A stretch of DNA of 64,000 nucleotides from Aedes albopictus. Taxonomy: Eukaryota; Arthropoda; Insecta; Diptera; Culicidae. Both the position numbers and the translations under genes were made by a program. Positions 53,854 to 64,000 of this stretch are shown piece by piece; position 1 is the stretch's first letter, and every line of letters begins with the position of its first letter. The stretch covers positions 426,361,265 to 426,425,264 of the forward strand of contig NC_085138.1 of NCBI RefSeq assembly GCF_035046485.1, written 5' to 3'. The notes beneath the pieces were generated by a model. The model saw only the letters and a list, made by a program, of their open reading frames with translations. It had not been told where the DNA came from and did not search any database.

Positions 53854-55625
53854 TTTCACGTGAATCCAGTCATACCCCGTAAGACTCCTTGAGAAACTTC
53901 TATGAGAAAACCCGGAAAAACTCTTGCGAGAAATTCTGGAAAACCAGCGTTAAAAAGGGGATGAGTTGTCGAAGAAAAAGTTGTGGAAAAATATCGTATA
54001 ACCACTCATGAAGAAATTCTAAGAGAAACTTTGTTAGGAATACAGGGAGGAAAAAAGAAAATGATTCCGGATAACTTTCAAGCGAAACGTCTATGAGAAA
54101 TACCGGAAGGAGACGAATGCCGAGAACGGTAAAGTCTCTCTAAACAAAAAAAAAAAAAAAGAAAATACCAGAAGGGTCTCAGCAAGAAATATCGGAAAAA
54201 ATCGTGGATGAATTATGACAGATATATAAGGAAAAAAAAAACTCCAGCATAAACTCCAAAAGGAACTCCGAAAGCAATCCCTGGGAAACCACTGACAGAC
54301 ATCCCGCATGGGCTTCCCAGACAAATTCTTAGACAAACTTCGAGAGGAGTTCTAGGAGGAAATAATGGATAAATCCCGGCAGAAACAATTGTGAAAGTCG
54401 CAGGAGGATCTCCGACAGAAATTTGGGAAAACTCTGCAGAAATCTGGAAACCTCTATAAGAAATCTCTATGAGAAATCTGGGAAAGACTTGCTTTCTAAA
54501 TTTTGGTAAACCTTCGGAAAAAAAATCCCAAGAGAAGCTGTGGAAGAATATCAGAAGGAACTCCACCAGAAATCCCGTAAAGAACACTGGAAGCATTCCT
54601 TGGAGAACTACCGAGAGAAATCATTCAAGGATTTCCAGTGGAAATCTCGAAAAACGTGTACAAGTGCCTGAAGGAAATCTGGAATATATAACAGAGAAAA
54701 CTCTGCAAGAATCTCGGGATGATCTTCAGGAAAAACTCCTTCGGAACCTTCGGATGTAACCTTGAAGTAATTTCTCTTGAAACCACGGGGTTACTTCTTC
54801 CAGTAACAACTCCTGCAGAAATCCTGGGGTTGGGAGATACTTTGATAGAAATATATGAAGGAAAACAGAAACGAATGCCGGACAACCTCCAAGTGAAACC
54901 TTCACGAGATATCCCGGAAAATCTCCAGCAGAAACTTCGGAAGAAGTTCCGAAAACAATCTCTGGGAAGCCACTGTGAAAAATCTTGCAAGGATTTTTCG
55001 GACAAATTCTGAGAAACGCTTGCGGAGGAATTCTGAACAAACGTCAGGAATTTTTGCAGGGAAAATCCCGGAGAAACAATTGTGAAAGTCTCTGCAGGAT
55101 CTTCAAAAGAAATGTTCGGGAAAACTCTGCAGAAATCTTGGGAGAAATCCCAAAATAATCTCCGGATAAGATTAAAAGATTAACATGCCTCTGAAGCCGG
55201 CGTTCTGAAGATGTCTCAGGAAGAACTCCAGGAGAAATAAGGAAGCCCCTTGGAATTTTCCGCAATTCATGGTAAACCCTGGAGTTTTTTTTGCGAGATA
55301 TTTTTCCAAAGTGTTGCGATACATTAGCAGGAGTTCCTTTAGAGATTAAAAAAAATCCAAAATCATTCTCCAGATACTCTGATAGAAATACAGAAGGAAA
55401 CACAGAAACGGACTCTGGATAACATCCAAGACAAGCCCCGAAAAGAACTCCAAGAACAATCCCAGGAAGAGTATGGGGAGCTATTTAGTAGAAGACCTCA
55501 GATAGAAATTCCCAGAGTAGCTGCTATAGAAATCCCAGAAGAAACACCGATACAACATCCGGGAAAAGTTCCGGTAGCCTGGTGGAATCTCGTAGAGAAT
55601 CTCATCCGGAGATGTCTCAGAACTT

Positions 55626-56096
55626 GCATCTCTAAACACGTGGTGAATGATCTTTATGCTATTATGTTAAAGTTGGTACAAAGATATGTCGCATTGGATG
55701 GATTGTCGCAACAAATACAGGTTGCGACATTAAATACTGATAATGCACGATAGTTGAAATTTGATTCAGTGGACACTTTATGATTCGAAATAGCTAGGCA
55801 AACGATCATTGAAAAACAAAAAGTCAATGATTCATTTGAAAGTTCAGTGATGCATTTTGTCACCTTCATCAGAACCGTGAACCATCACCAGCACTGACTT
55901 AGATCATCACCATAAAGTCACATCAACACTGATAAAAACCAAACTTGTATCACTCTGTCCTTGCGCTTTCTGGTTCGCTTTCTCGAATAGACTTAGTAGA
56001 GTATCTACAGTCGCAAACACCAGAAAACACTGAATTCCTTTCGCGTCAGTCGTCAACCTTCGTTTTGCGACCGTCGCCACTGACATGGATGTGATT
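55626..56096. other. Unassigned stretch
   Basis: Low-repeat. The word aaccatcaccagcactgactt and similar short direct repeats occur near 55880. No gene is recognised. Confidence 0.3.
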
Positions 56097-56104
56097 GTCA
56101 TGAC

Positions 56105-56300
56105 AAGGGATGCCATATATACAGATTTATCTGTATTATACAGATAAATATCTGTATTATGAGCATCCGTACAGATTTTGTTTTATATGAAATACAGATT
56201 TTTGAGCTTGGGATACAGATTTTTCTCCCAAATTTTGTATGGGATACAGATTTTTGAAAAGTGCGATACACATTTTTCAAAAAATCATCTGGCATCCCTG
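56105..56300. mobile_element. 8-bp-duplication MITE with 'atacagattttt' motifs, copy 2
   Basis: The ends aagggatgcca and tggcatccctg are inverted, and gtcatgac flanks both sides (56097-56104 and 56301-56308). The first base is A where C is expected. The interior repeats atacagattttt five or more times. This is a short, complete relative of the element at 10559-11121. Confidence 0.85.
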
Positions 56301-56308
56301 GTCATGAC

Positions 56309-56676
56309 TCTCTTCTTCACCTTTTATTGCTGTACGTACAAGCTCAAGTATAAGAACGGCACGACGTCACAAATCCCATTCGTTTCGCCTAGCTCAGAGG
56401 CAGTGCACCCTGTCTACAGTGAATTCTCTCACTTTGCACATCATGCATATCTGTTTAGCGAGGTTGACTCTCTTGCAACCCGCCTGAAATACACTCAGCA
56501 ACTAACATCACTGCAAAGAGGCAAACGGTGAAAAATGCTTGATGATGATGTACCTATTCTATGGTGGAGGATGATATAGAAATAAGCTTTTGCAAGCTTA
56601 AAAAAACATACCTTGATTAAGTTACTATATATTTACCTAAGGTGAATAAAACGTGTGGAATGCGGTGGATCTCTTC
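56309..56676. other. Unassigned stretch
   Basis: The frame 56178-56531 starts inside the MITE and shows no domain. No gene is called. Confidence 0.3.
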
Positions 56677-56795
56677 AGTCGAGTTAAGTAGACACTGAAG
56701 ACGACCTAACAGTTGAGGTCCAAATACGGATTCAAATTCTTAGTGGAATTAAAAGGAACAGTACTTAATCCGATTTTCTTTTTTATTTTCAAAAT
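56677..56795 (+). repeat. 'gacactgaagacgacc' dispersed repeat, copy 2
   Basis: The same sequence as at 11979-12110, with a small internal deletion after caaatacg. Confidence 0.6.
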
Positions 56796-57009
56796 GCTTG
56801 TTTTTTGGGCGTGAAATGCTAAACTGATTCGTATCACTTGAGGAAAGTAATATTAGAGATATCCTGCAGAAATCCCTGGAGGAATTTATTATTGCATAAC
56901 TGCACGAATCCTTTAAGAATCCTTACAGAAATCGCTGGAGAAATCTCTGGAATAATTCTTGAAGAAATACCTTGTCAATCCCTCATCATTGCCTGGATAA
57001 ATGTCTGGA

Positions 57010-57299
57010 TCATCTTCTTCTTCTTCTTCTTCTTCTTCTTCTTCTTCATGGCTCTACGTCTCCACTGGGACTTGGCCTGCCTCGCTTCAACTTAGTGTTC
57101 TTTGAGCACTTTCACAGTTTTAAATTGAAGGGCTTTCTTTGCCTGTCATTGCATAAATTTGTATATTGTGAGGCAAGTACAATGATACACTATTATGCTC
57201 AGGGTGTCGAGAAAATTTTCCCGACCGGAACGGGAATCGAACTCACCGTCTCCGGATTGGCGTTCCATAGCCTTAACCACTAGGCTAACTGGAGACCCC
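57010..57299 (-). mobile_element. Feilai-like SINE, copy 5, with target duplication
   Basis: Complete minus-strand copy: (CTT)n tail, atggctctacgtctccactg, caacttagtgttctttgagc, ttgtatattgtgaggcaag, the cgagaaaattttcccgaccgg block and the head complement ccttaaccactaggctaact. The direct repeat tgtctgga (57002-57009 and 57300-57307) marks the insertion. Confidence 0.92.
57011..57048 (-). repeat. (CTT)n microsatellite
   Basis: About a dozen CTT triplets that form the SINE tail. Confidence 0.9.
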
Positions 57300-57780
57300 T
57301 GTCTGGAATGACTTAGAAATCACTGGAGGATCAGAAAATTACTTTAAATATTGCTTTGAAATTCCTAGAAAAATCTCAAACGATTTGGTAGTATGTCAGC
57401 ATGATTCACTGTGAGAATTTTTAAAGGAATCTCTATATTGCTGGAGGAATCCTGGCTAGAATTACTGGAAGAATATCTGGAAAACATCTATGATTTGACA
57501 GCAGCCATTTCTGTCGGAATTTCGAGAGGAACTCCCGATGGAATTACAAGTGAAATTACGAGAGAAGTTTCGGAATTCCTAAAGTGTAGTTCGCACCTGA
57601 AAAGTACTGTGGAAAAGGATAGGACAAGAAACGGTCAAGAAATGATTTCGTTGTCAAAATTTCTTGAGCGGTCCGCAGCTGAAAAGAAATAAAAATTGTG
57701 TAACGCTCGTAACGCCTGCCGGGCAAATCAAATGGAGCTGACACTTTTCCTTGCGGAAAAATGTTCCGTTCAATTCTAGA

Positions 57781-58063
57781 TTGGGGAATAATTCTAGATT
57801 GAGTTTAAATAAGGGCGAAAGTAACATGAGCGAGTTCTCTTCATTGACTCTCTCTTCTTCAAATTAAAGTGACAAGATGCAAGTATGGTTGCACTTTTTT
57901 GTCATAAATCGCTAGTTTGCGATGCAATCTAGCGTCTAAGTGTAAAAAAGTTTGATTGAATTTGCATCTTGTCACATTAATTTGCAGAAGAGAGAGTCGA
58001 TGAAGAGAACTCTCTCATGTTACTTTCGCCCTTATTTAAACTCAATCTAGAATTATTCCCCAA
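57781..58063. mobile_element. Palindromic MITE with 'ttggggaataattctag' ends
   Basis: Inverted arms of about 110 bp: ttggggaataattctagatt ... gggcgaaagtaacatgagcg ... agagaactc and complement. The centre holds gtttgcgatgcaatctagcg. A partial duplication of the outer sequence (aattctagatt) lies just before the left end. No coding sense is seen. Confidence 0.8.
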
Positions 58064-58920
58064 GGAAAACTGACATTTCCTCCCATACTAATCAGTTGTC
58101 AAAATTCCTTTGGTAAAGAGAGGGATTTTTTCTTGAGTGCTTTTCTTACCAGGTGCATACTAGGCTTAAAGGAATAAAAGATGTATAAAAGAAATTCCTG
58201 GTGGAGTCCGTGGAAACAATCTTTGAAGTTATTTTCGGGTATCATTAAGAAGCCCATTAAGAATTTCAGGTTTTTAAATAAGAAGGTATATGTATATGGT
58301 TCTGGTCAATAAGACTTTTTTTTGCGTTCAAAGAAGTTTGTAAAAATTGGGTCAACAATATGATACCATTCCTGCATATCATAAAAGATCTAACAACTGA
58401 TTCATTTAAAATAGGCATTCACCCAACCTTTATAATATTAGCTATCGAAAAAGTGATAGATGTAACACTCTGCTCAAGAAATAACCATCTGACATGTGTA
58501 AGATGAGGAGTACTGACCATCGCACTATCTCTCATAAATATTTGATTGTTACTTTCAGGAATTCCTGGTAAATAAACTGAGATCTCTCTACTGATTTTTC
58601 TACTACCAAATTTCATGGATAGTCATCATCTATTGGCACTCGAAATGATTTGGATGATGTCGTTCATACTTCAATGTCCTTCATCATGAATGCTTATGTA
58701 GAAGCTTGCCATGCTCCGGTGGAATCGAACTCACGACTTTGTTAAACTCGAACCTTTGTTAAAACTTGGTGTCTAAAACGCAGTCAAATGGATTTCCACA
58801 ACTGATGTTGCTTTCAACAGTATTTCCCGTGCACCAAATGAGCTGACATGTTCAGAAGCTCATATTCACTACCAAAACTTTCATCACAGACCACAAAGTT
58901 CGAAATTCCCGTCCTAACTC
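58064..58920. other. Unassigned stretch
   Basis: The left 200 bp carry scattered TTCC-type phrases. The rest has no repeat or coding signal. Confidence 0.3.
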
Positions 58921-58939
58921 ATTGTGGTCCACCCTGCAG

Positions 58940-59255
58940 GTGAGAGTTGTTGCTGATCGCCAGCAAATATTCACTCGGTGTGTGCGAAATTGAAAAGTCC
59001 GATGCGCAGCGCTTCACTTCGATTCCCTGGCTGTCTAGTCTAGCGCATTGGTGGGTGGCGCCGAACGTGATAGTGAATGCAAGCGAGAATTTAAATTAAA
59101 AAAGGATTAAGGGATTAAAACAGTGCATCGACGTGGAAAATTCAGTGCATGTGAGCACACACACAAAAAGTCCCAGTTCGTTCGGGAACAGCAGCGTGTT
59201 TCGACACTGACTGGTGTGAACCTGCGGAGCTTTAACCGGATGCGGAGCGAAAAGT
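58940..59255 (+). promoter_or_regulatory. Possible promoter and non-coding first exon
   Basis: Low-repeat sequence with an initiator-like ttcagtgc (A at 59144) and UTR-like words, closing with a consensus donor, GCGAAAAGT|GTAAGT (GT at 59256-59257). No coding part is visible downstream. The evidence is weak, and an unrelated chance donor is possible. Confidence 0.22.
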
Positions 59256-59879
59256 GTAAGTGCAACGTGGAACGGGAAGTTGAACGGGCGAGAAACAGGA
59301 CGAAAGGTGGTAGATAATAACTCAAAAACTGCTGCGAGAAAAAACTTCATAACATAACTACAACACGGAATAATGATGTGAGCGCATTCAACACATAAAG
59401 CTTGTGAAACCGGCGAGCTATGGTGAGATAACTTTTTGTGCGGGAGGAATGCGGAATGCAAACAAATTTCAAGCTCTGTGAGCGAGTGAGCGACAAACAT
59501 CAGACACAACATTTGAATGGCGATGGCGAAAACTGGAACGAGTAAGGTTGAATGAATTTGTGTGAATGGCATTGACGATTCAAAGGGAGTCGTAAAATGT
59601 GGTTCACAAGCGTTTGACGCTAGTTGTGACTATTAATTTGAACTAATAGTAACTGTTTGATTTGTTTTTTTTTTTCGACTGGAACGGGATATAGCAACTG
59701 TTTAAATATATTTAGTTTAAGTTTTAGTCGCCTGAAAATATTTCGGAATAATTATTTACCTGTTGCTCACGATTATTTAAAATTGCTATAATGGGTTTCA
59801 AAAGGCCGATACCAGAGGCACGTTATCCTCCATTTGGGATATTTGTGCCATCGTCTAATGAACAATCCTCTAAAATATG
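59256..59879. other. Unassigned stretch
   Basis: The long minus-strand frame (59096-59572) crosses this area and the stretch before it. Its content (Phe/Leu/His-rich, no motif) does not support a gene. Confidence 0.3.
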
Positions 59880-61205
59880 TTTAGAAAGTCTTCCAAAAAG
59901 AGAGAGATAATTTATCAGAAACGCATCTGGAGGTTTTCAAAAAATCTTCCTACATTTTATCGAAAATTCTTTCAGGGATTCCTTCGAAAATTTTTCCAAG
60001 AATTCCTCCAGGGATTCCCCAAGGATTTTTGAAACCAATTCCCCTGGGGATTTTTTTTAAGAAATTTCACTGCAGAACTCGGTTGGACAATATGGGCTAG
60101 AATTGTCCATGATTTTTTTCAGAAATCTCATATAAGATTACTTCAACATTTTTTGAAAGAATTTCATTAAAAATTCTCTAGATATTTATCCACAATATTT
60201 CTTCAGGGACGTTTCTAGGAAATCTTCCCAGGGGATTTCAGAACATCTTCCAAAAATTCCTTCAGAAATATAGCCATTGACATCCATGGATTCCTCCAGG
60301 AATTCGTTCTCGAATTTTTGCAAAAAGTCTCCCAAAGATTCATTTAGGAATTTTCTTTAGCGATTGCTTCAGCGATTTTTCCTTCTCAAATTCCACAAGG
60401 GATTGTCCCAAAATATCTAAAATAATTCTTTATTGATATTTTGAATTTGTTGGTTCAGAAAATCCACCACAGATATCTATAAAATACGAACATACTTTAG
60501 AAATTCCTCTAGGAATTTTGTTTTTCAGAAATTTCTGAAAGGTTATTTCAAGAAAAGGACATTCTTCAGACATTCTTTCTACTTCCTTTTCTGAAAATCT
60601 TGCAAAACACCTTTAGAAATAGCACTAGGGATTCTTTAAAAAAAAATCCACTTGATATGTTCTAAGAAATTTCCGTCCGAAATTCCTCAAGATTTCGTTC
60701 GAAAATTTTCAAAAAACCTTCTTTTAGAAAATTTTGCGTGAAATGCTGAAGAAATTAATCTACAGTCCAGATATTAAAAAAAAATATTCAAAAACTATTT
60801 CGTAGGGTTTTTAGAAAATCATTCAAACAGTCCTTTTCCCGTTCCTCCAGGAATTTCTTCGGAAATTTCTCTATAGATTCCTCCATTTTTTATTTTTCTC
60901 AGATTTGTTTCAAAAACTGTTCAAAGAATTCATTTGGAAATTTTCTTCAGGGATTGCTTTAGATTTTTTCCAGGGATTCCTCTAGAAATGTCTCTTTATA
61001 ATTTTCACAACACAATTTTAGGACATCATTGATTGGTTCTAAAGTTCTTCAACGAATTTCTTCAGAAATATCTCCGAGGGTTTTGGGAAATCTTCCAAAA
61101 TTTATTTTGGATTCCTTAGTTAATTTTGCCAAGCACTCCAGAAATTCCCAAGGGAATTCTTTCATTGATTCTTTCTAATAATCTTCCAAAGATTCACTAG
61201 GCAAT
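59880..61205. repeat. TTCC-type diffuse repeat tract
   Basis: 1.3 kb of ccttcagggatt, cctccagggatt and gaaatttctc phrases, in the sense orientation. Confidence 0.7.
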
Positions 61206-61212
61206 ATTCTTT

Positions 61213-61355
61213 GGGGTTGTCCATAAACCACGTGGTTATTTCTCTGATTATTCCAACACCACCTTCTCACCCGCGTGGTCTTTTGTTCATAATAAAATGT
61301 AAATTTTTTTGTGAACCGTGATCTTTGCCCTGACCACGTGGTTCATGGACCGCCC
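61213..61355. mobile_element. 3-bp MITE (PIF/Harbinger-like), copy 4, diverged
   Basis: The ends ggggttgtccataaaccacg and cgtggttcatggaccgccc carry several changes and one lost base, but TTT still flanks both sides. The oldest-looking copy of the family here. Confidence 0.75.
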
Positions 61356-61359
61356 TTTA

Positions 61360-62050
61360 TAAATGTTTTTGGAAATCCCTCCAAAAGTTTTGGAAATTAT
61401 TCTTTGCATGGATTTCTTCAGAATGTTGTCCATGAATCCCTTCAGAAACTTCTTAAGGGATTCATTCACTAATTTCTCTCGAAACTGCCCGAGTAACACA
61501 CTTGTCACCGAAGAGTCACGGCGGCGCAGGTTTATGTTGCGCGGAAGTCACTGTGACTTACTTCTGGTAAGTAAGTATTTTTTTGTTAGAAGTAAGTCGC
61601 AGTGACTTCTGTTCTGCGCAACATAAACTTGCGCCGCCGTGACTCGTCGGTGACAAGTGTGTTACTTGGGTGCTTACGATTTTTTTCTTAAAATTATTTT
61701 AGAAAGTCATGATTGCTTTTTTTCAGAAATTTCTTCATGGATTACCTTAAAAACATCCACAGATTTTTTTCTCAAAACTTCTGGCAGATTGGCTTTCAGA
61801 AAGTTTTTCAAGGAATACTTTGGAAATACGCTCAAACATCTTTCAAGGAGCTATCCAAATCTGTTTTATTAGACAAAGATTCTATTAGAAAATTTCCACG
61901 GATTGTTTCTGACAATATTCTAGACATTTTTGAAATTTGTCCTTGGATTTTTTTTTCAAGAATTATTTAAGAAATCTTTCTTCGGATGTTTCCTAGGAAT
62001 TTCTGCGATAACTTTTTTTTTTCAACTTCTCGGGAGATTTTGTTGGGAAT
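61360..62050. repeat. TTCC-type diffuse repeat tract
   Basis: The diffuse repeat continues around an inserted palindrome. The frames at 61657-61970 are products of it. Confidence 0.55.
61488..61670. mobile_element. Palindromic MITE with 'cccgagtaacacacttg' ends
   Basis: Arms of about 80 bp that match nearly base for base: cccgagtaacacacttgtca through gcggcgcaggtttatgttgc to agtcactgtgacttactt, and complement. The centre is short and T-rich. The high arm identity suggests recent origin or gene conversion between the arms. Confidence 0.85.
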
Positions 62051-62062
62051 ACTTACAGATAA

Positions 62063-62729
62063 CACTAGTTTGCAAAATAAAACGAAAGTCGTGAACTTCT
62101 GTCAACGACCAAAATTTTTGAAGTATAATTTAGCACTGATTTCGTAACCGCGCTTCAAAAAATTTTAAGTAGAGCATTTTTTGAGGTTTAGCTCAATATC
62201 GAGTTTAACAATTTTTTTAAAATACGGAATTTACTAAAATTCAAATATCTTGCGTTTTGTTCAACCAATTTCAAATCTTTTTCCATAAATAAAAAGCTGA
62301 TTACAATACCATTCGATCATCTGAATGCAGGTTTTGCATCAGATTGATGAAATTCAAGATATTGACGAGTGTTTGGGACAATCTCCTTAAATTTTAGCAA
62401 AATTTCCAAAAATATATGAAGAAATGTATTTTTTTCAATAAGAAAGAAGCAATCTAAAAATTCTTTCTCAACGTTTATTTGACATATCATATGTGGGTGA
62501 GTTACAGCTCAATTGGAGCATTGATTACGGAGAATGAGTTGTGTAAAGTGAACGACTTTGCTTAAAAATAGAACAGAAATCGATTTCAAATCATCAACCT
62601 TGTATGGAAAGTCGAAAAAAAAATCCGCTCTACTGTAATTTTTTTCCATCACGTTTTCGAACTCAGGGCATGATTCTACACCAAAAATGATCATCAGCTT
62701 ACCGAGTTCAAAAATGCTTTAAACTAGTG
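62063..62729 (+). mobile_element. CACTA-ended element, copy 1
   Basis: Begins cactagtttgcaaaataaaa and ends aaaatgctttaaactagtg; the inverted termini are about 10 bp. TAA flanks both sides (62060-62062 and 62730-62732). CACTA ends with a 3-bp duplication are the signature of the CACTA/EnSpm superfamily. The 667-bp interior has no transposase and no substantial inverted repeat. Confidence 0.75.
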
Positions 62730-62749
62730 TAATCATCTATCTATTTCTC

Positions 62750-63032
62750 CTGTTATTTCTTCAGTGATGTCCTTAGATATACATCCTACAATCGTCTAGG
62801 GATTACACTAATTGTAAGGTGTGTTTGGAGCAATATTTCTAAAGCTATCTAAAGAAATTTTTCTAGGAGTTCGAACAGAAGATACCCAAGCAGTTTCTTC
62901 ATGTATTCCTCCATGAACTTCTTCAGAAAATCCTTTTCTATTTCAACGCGAATTCAACTCAGATTCCTCCAGGGATCCTTTCAAGAATATTTCTAGAGAT
63001 TTCTACAGGTATTCGACTAGAGATTTCTTTGA
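62750..63032. repeat. TTCC-type diffuse repeat tract
   Basis: About 280 bp of the diffuse repeat separate the two CACTA-ended copies. Confidence 0.55.
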
Positions 63033-63035
63033 TAG

Positions 63036-63720
63036 CACTAGTTTACAAAATAAAACGAAAGTCGTGAACTTCTGTCAACGACCAAAATTTTTGAAGCATA
63101 ATTTAGCGCTGATTTCCAAACCGTGCTTCAAAAAATTTAAAGTAGAACAGTTTTTGAGTTTTAGCTCAATATCGATTTTTACAATTTTTTAAAATATGGA
63201 ATTTAATAAAATTCAAATATCTTGCGTTTTGTTCAACCAATTTTAAATCTTTTTCCATAAATTAAAAGCTGAATATAATACTATTCGATCATCTGAATGC
63301 AGGTTTTGCGTCAGATTGATGAAATTCATGATATTGGCGAGTTTTGGGGACGATCTCCTTAAATTTTAGCAAATTTTCCAAAAATATATGAAGAAATGTA
63401 TTATTTTTTTTTTCAATAAGAAAAAAAAACAATTTAAAAATTATTTCTCAACGTTTAAATGACGTATCATTTGTAGGCGAGTTACAGTAAAAAATTCAGC
63501 TCAATCGGAGCATTGATTACGGAGAATGAGATGTGTGAAGTGAGCGACTTTGATTAAAAATAAAACAAAAATCGATTTCAAATCATCAACCTTATATGGA
63601 AAGTCGAAAAAATTTCCACTCTACTGTATTTTTTTTCCTTGGCGTTTTCGAACTCAGGGCATGATTCTACACCAAAAACGATCATCAGCTTACCGAGTTC
63701 AAAAATGCTGTAAACTAGTG
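63036..63720 (+). mobile_element. CACTA-ended element, copy 2
   Basis: Direct repeat of the copy at 62063-62729, about 90 percent identical by eye over the whole length, with a few small insertions. It has the same ends and is flanked by TAG on both sides (63033-63035 and 63721-63723). Different flanking triplets show two separate insertions and not a tandem duplication. Confidence 0.8.
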
Positions 63721-63723
63721 TAG

Positions 63724-64000
63724 TTAGTTTAATAATTCATTATTCTTAATCCTTCAGAAATATATTTAGAAGTTCCTCAGGGATTATTTCAGAAATATCA
63801 CCAGAGTCTCGTTAGATATTCCGAAGATTTCTGCAGAAGTTCTATCATGTATTTTTTCTAATGAACTTTCTAATGGAATTGCTATAAAAATATTACAAAA
63901 AATCCTTCAGTTATTTTGGGCTTACGTTTTTCTTGAGATTTGGTTATTCTTTTTTTTAACAGGAAATAGTTTTATGAATGAGTGTAATCAGTTTTTTACT
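63724..64000. repeat. TTCC-type diffuse repeat tract
   Basis: Weak form of the diffuse repeat that runs to the end of the window. Confidence 0.4.

Larger units (their letters stand above)
52795..55625. repeat. TTCC-type diffuse repeat tract, largest block
   Basis: About 2.8 kb dominated by phrases in the complementary orientation to the earlier tracts: gaaatcccgg, agaaactctgcag, ggaaactccgg. It is broken only by one 3-bp MITE and one short inverted repeat. Both strands carry long-looking frames (such as 54213-54596 and 54726-55403) of biased composition with FP, SR and RN runs. They come from the repeat. Confidence 0.7.
56830..57500. repeat. TTCC-type diffuse repeat tract
   Basis: Gaaatccctggagg and gaatcctt phrases on both sides of an inserted Feilai. 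Confidence 0.5.

Noticed and set aside
54213..55403. Long minus-strand frames with FP/SR-rich protein
   Set aside because: They lie in the TTCC-type diffuse repeat. Overlapping frames exist on both strands and the composition is low-complexity.
59096..59572. 158-codon minus-strand frame as a gene
   Set aside because: No motif or domain; it overlaps a stretch with opposite-strand UTR-like signals; the start context is ordinary.

Overview
The window reads as repeat-rich nuclear DNA of an Aedes-type mosquito. The main reason is the presence of several Feilai-like tRNA-derived SINEs, recognised by their CCAGTTAGCC...GGAGACGG head, CACAATATACAA core and (GAA)n tail. They sit among many small inverted-repeat elements of the TA, 3-bp and 8-bp target-duplication classes, degenerate non-LTR retrotransposons, and a diffuse TTCCTCCAGG-like repeat that fills several kilobases. 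I cannot tell Ae. aegypti from Ae. albopictus or a close relative. No intact host protein-coding gene is visible. The window looks intergenic or intronic.

The one large intact reading frame lies on the minus strand from 35993 to 28863, about 2376 codons. It encodes a Helentron-type rolling-circle transposon protein: a 21-residue repeat array, Cys-rich modules, an HUH/two-tyrosine Rep domain, a PIF1-like helicase, an endonuclease/exonuclease/phosphatase (EEP) domain and a C-terminal OTU-type cysteine protease domain. An 80-bp tandem repeat with a small palindrome lies just beyond its 3' end.

Layout. 0-5 kb: a composite element bounded by a 20-bp inverted repeat and by inverted 17-bp tandem arrays (369-4626), holding a broken RTE-like retrotransposon. 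4.7-14.5 kb: 3-bp MITE, Feilai copies, a SINE with a 23-bp target duplication (9284-9916), an 8-bp-duplication MITE split by a second MITE (10559-11121), and TTCC-type repeats. 14.6-16.3 kb: one TA-flanked element inserted in another with the same ends. 17.9-21 kb: a TA-type MITE with a tRNA-like core, TTCC repeats, and a DINE/HINE-like element with a terminal hairpin. 24.4-27.2 kb: nested inverted-repeat elements with a 126-bp minisatellite and a near 600-bp palindrome. 28-36 kb: the Helentron. 37-43 kb: five or more MITEs. 43-44.1 kb: two decayed host-gene copies, one like calcium channel flower and one like BTBD17/Tango10. 45-46.2 kb: a roughly 152-bp tandem array ending in a hairpin. 49.6-52.2 kb: a degenerate Jockey/I-group LINE cut by an 8-bp-duplication palindromic MITE. 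52.8-62 kb: TTCC-type repeats with more MITEs. 62-63.7 kb: two copies of a CACTA-ended element.

Three stretches (about 7.1, 48.1-48.9 and 59.0-59.3 kb) look like promoter plus non-coding first exon of a host gene, ending in consensus splice donors, but this is weak inference. The genes do not form a pathway. The window is a record of repeated, nested transposition, and several insertions can be ordered in time from their target duplications.
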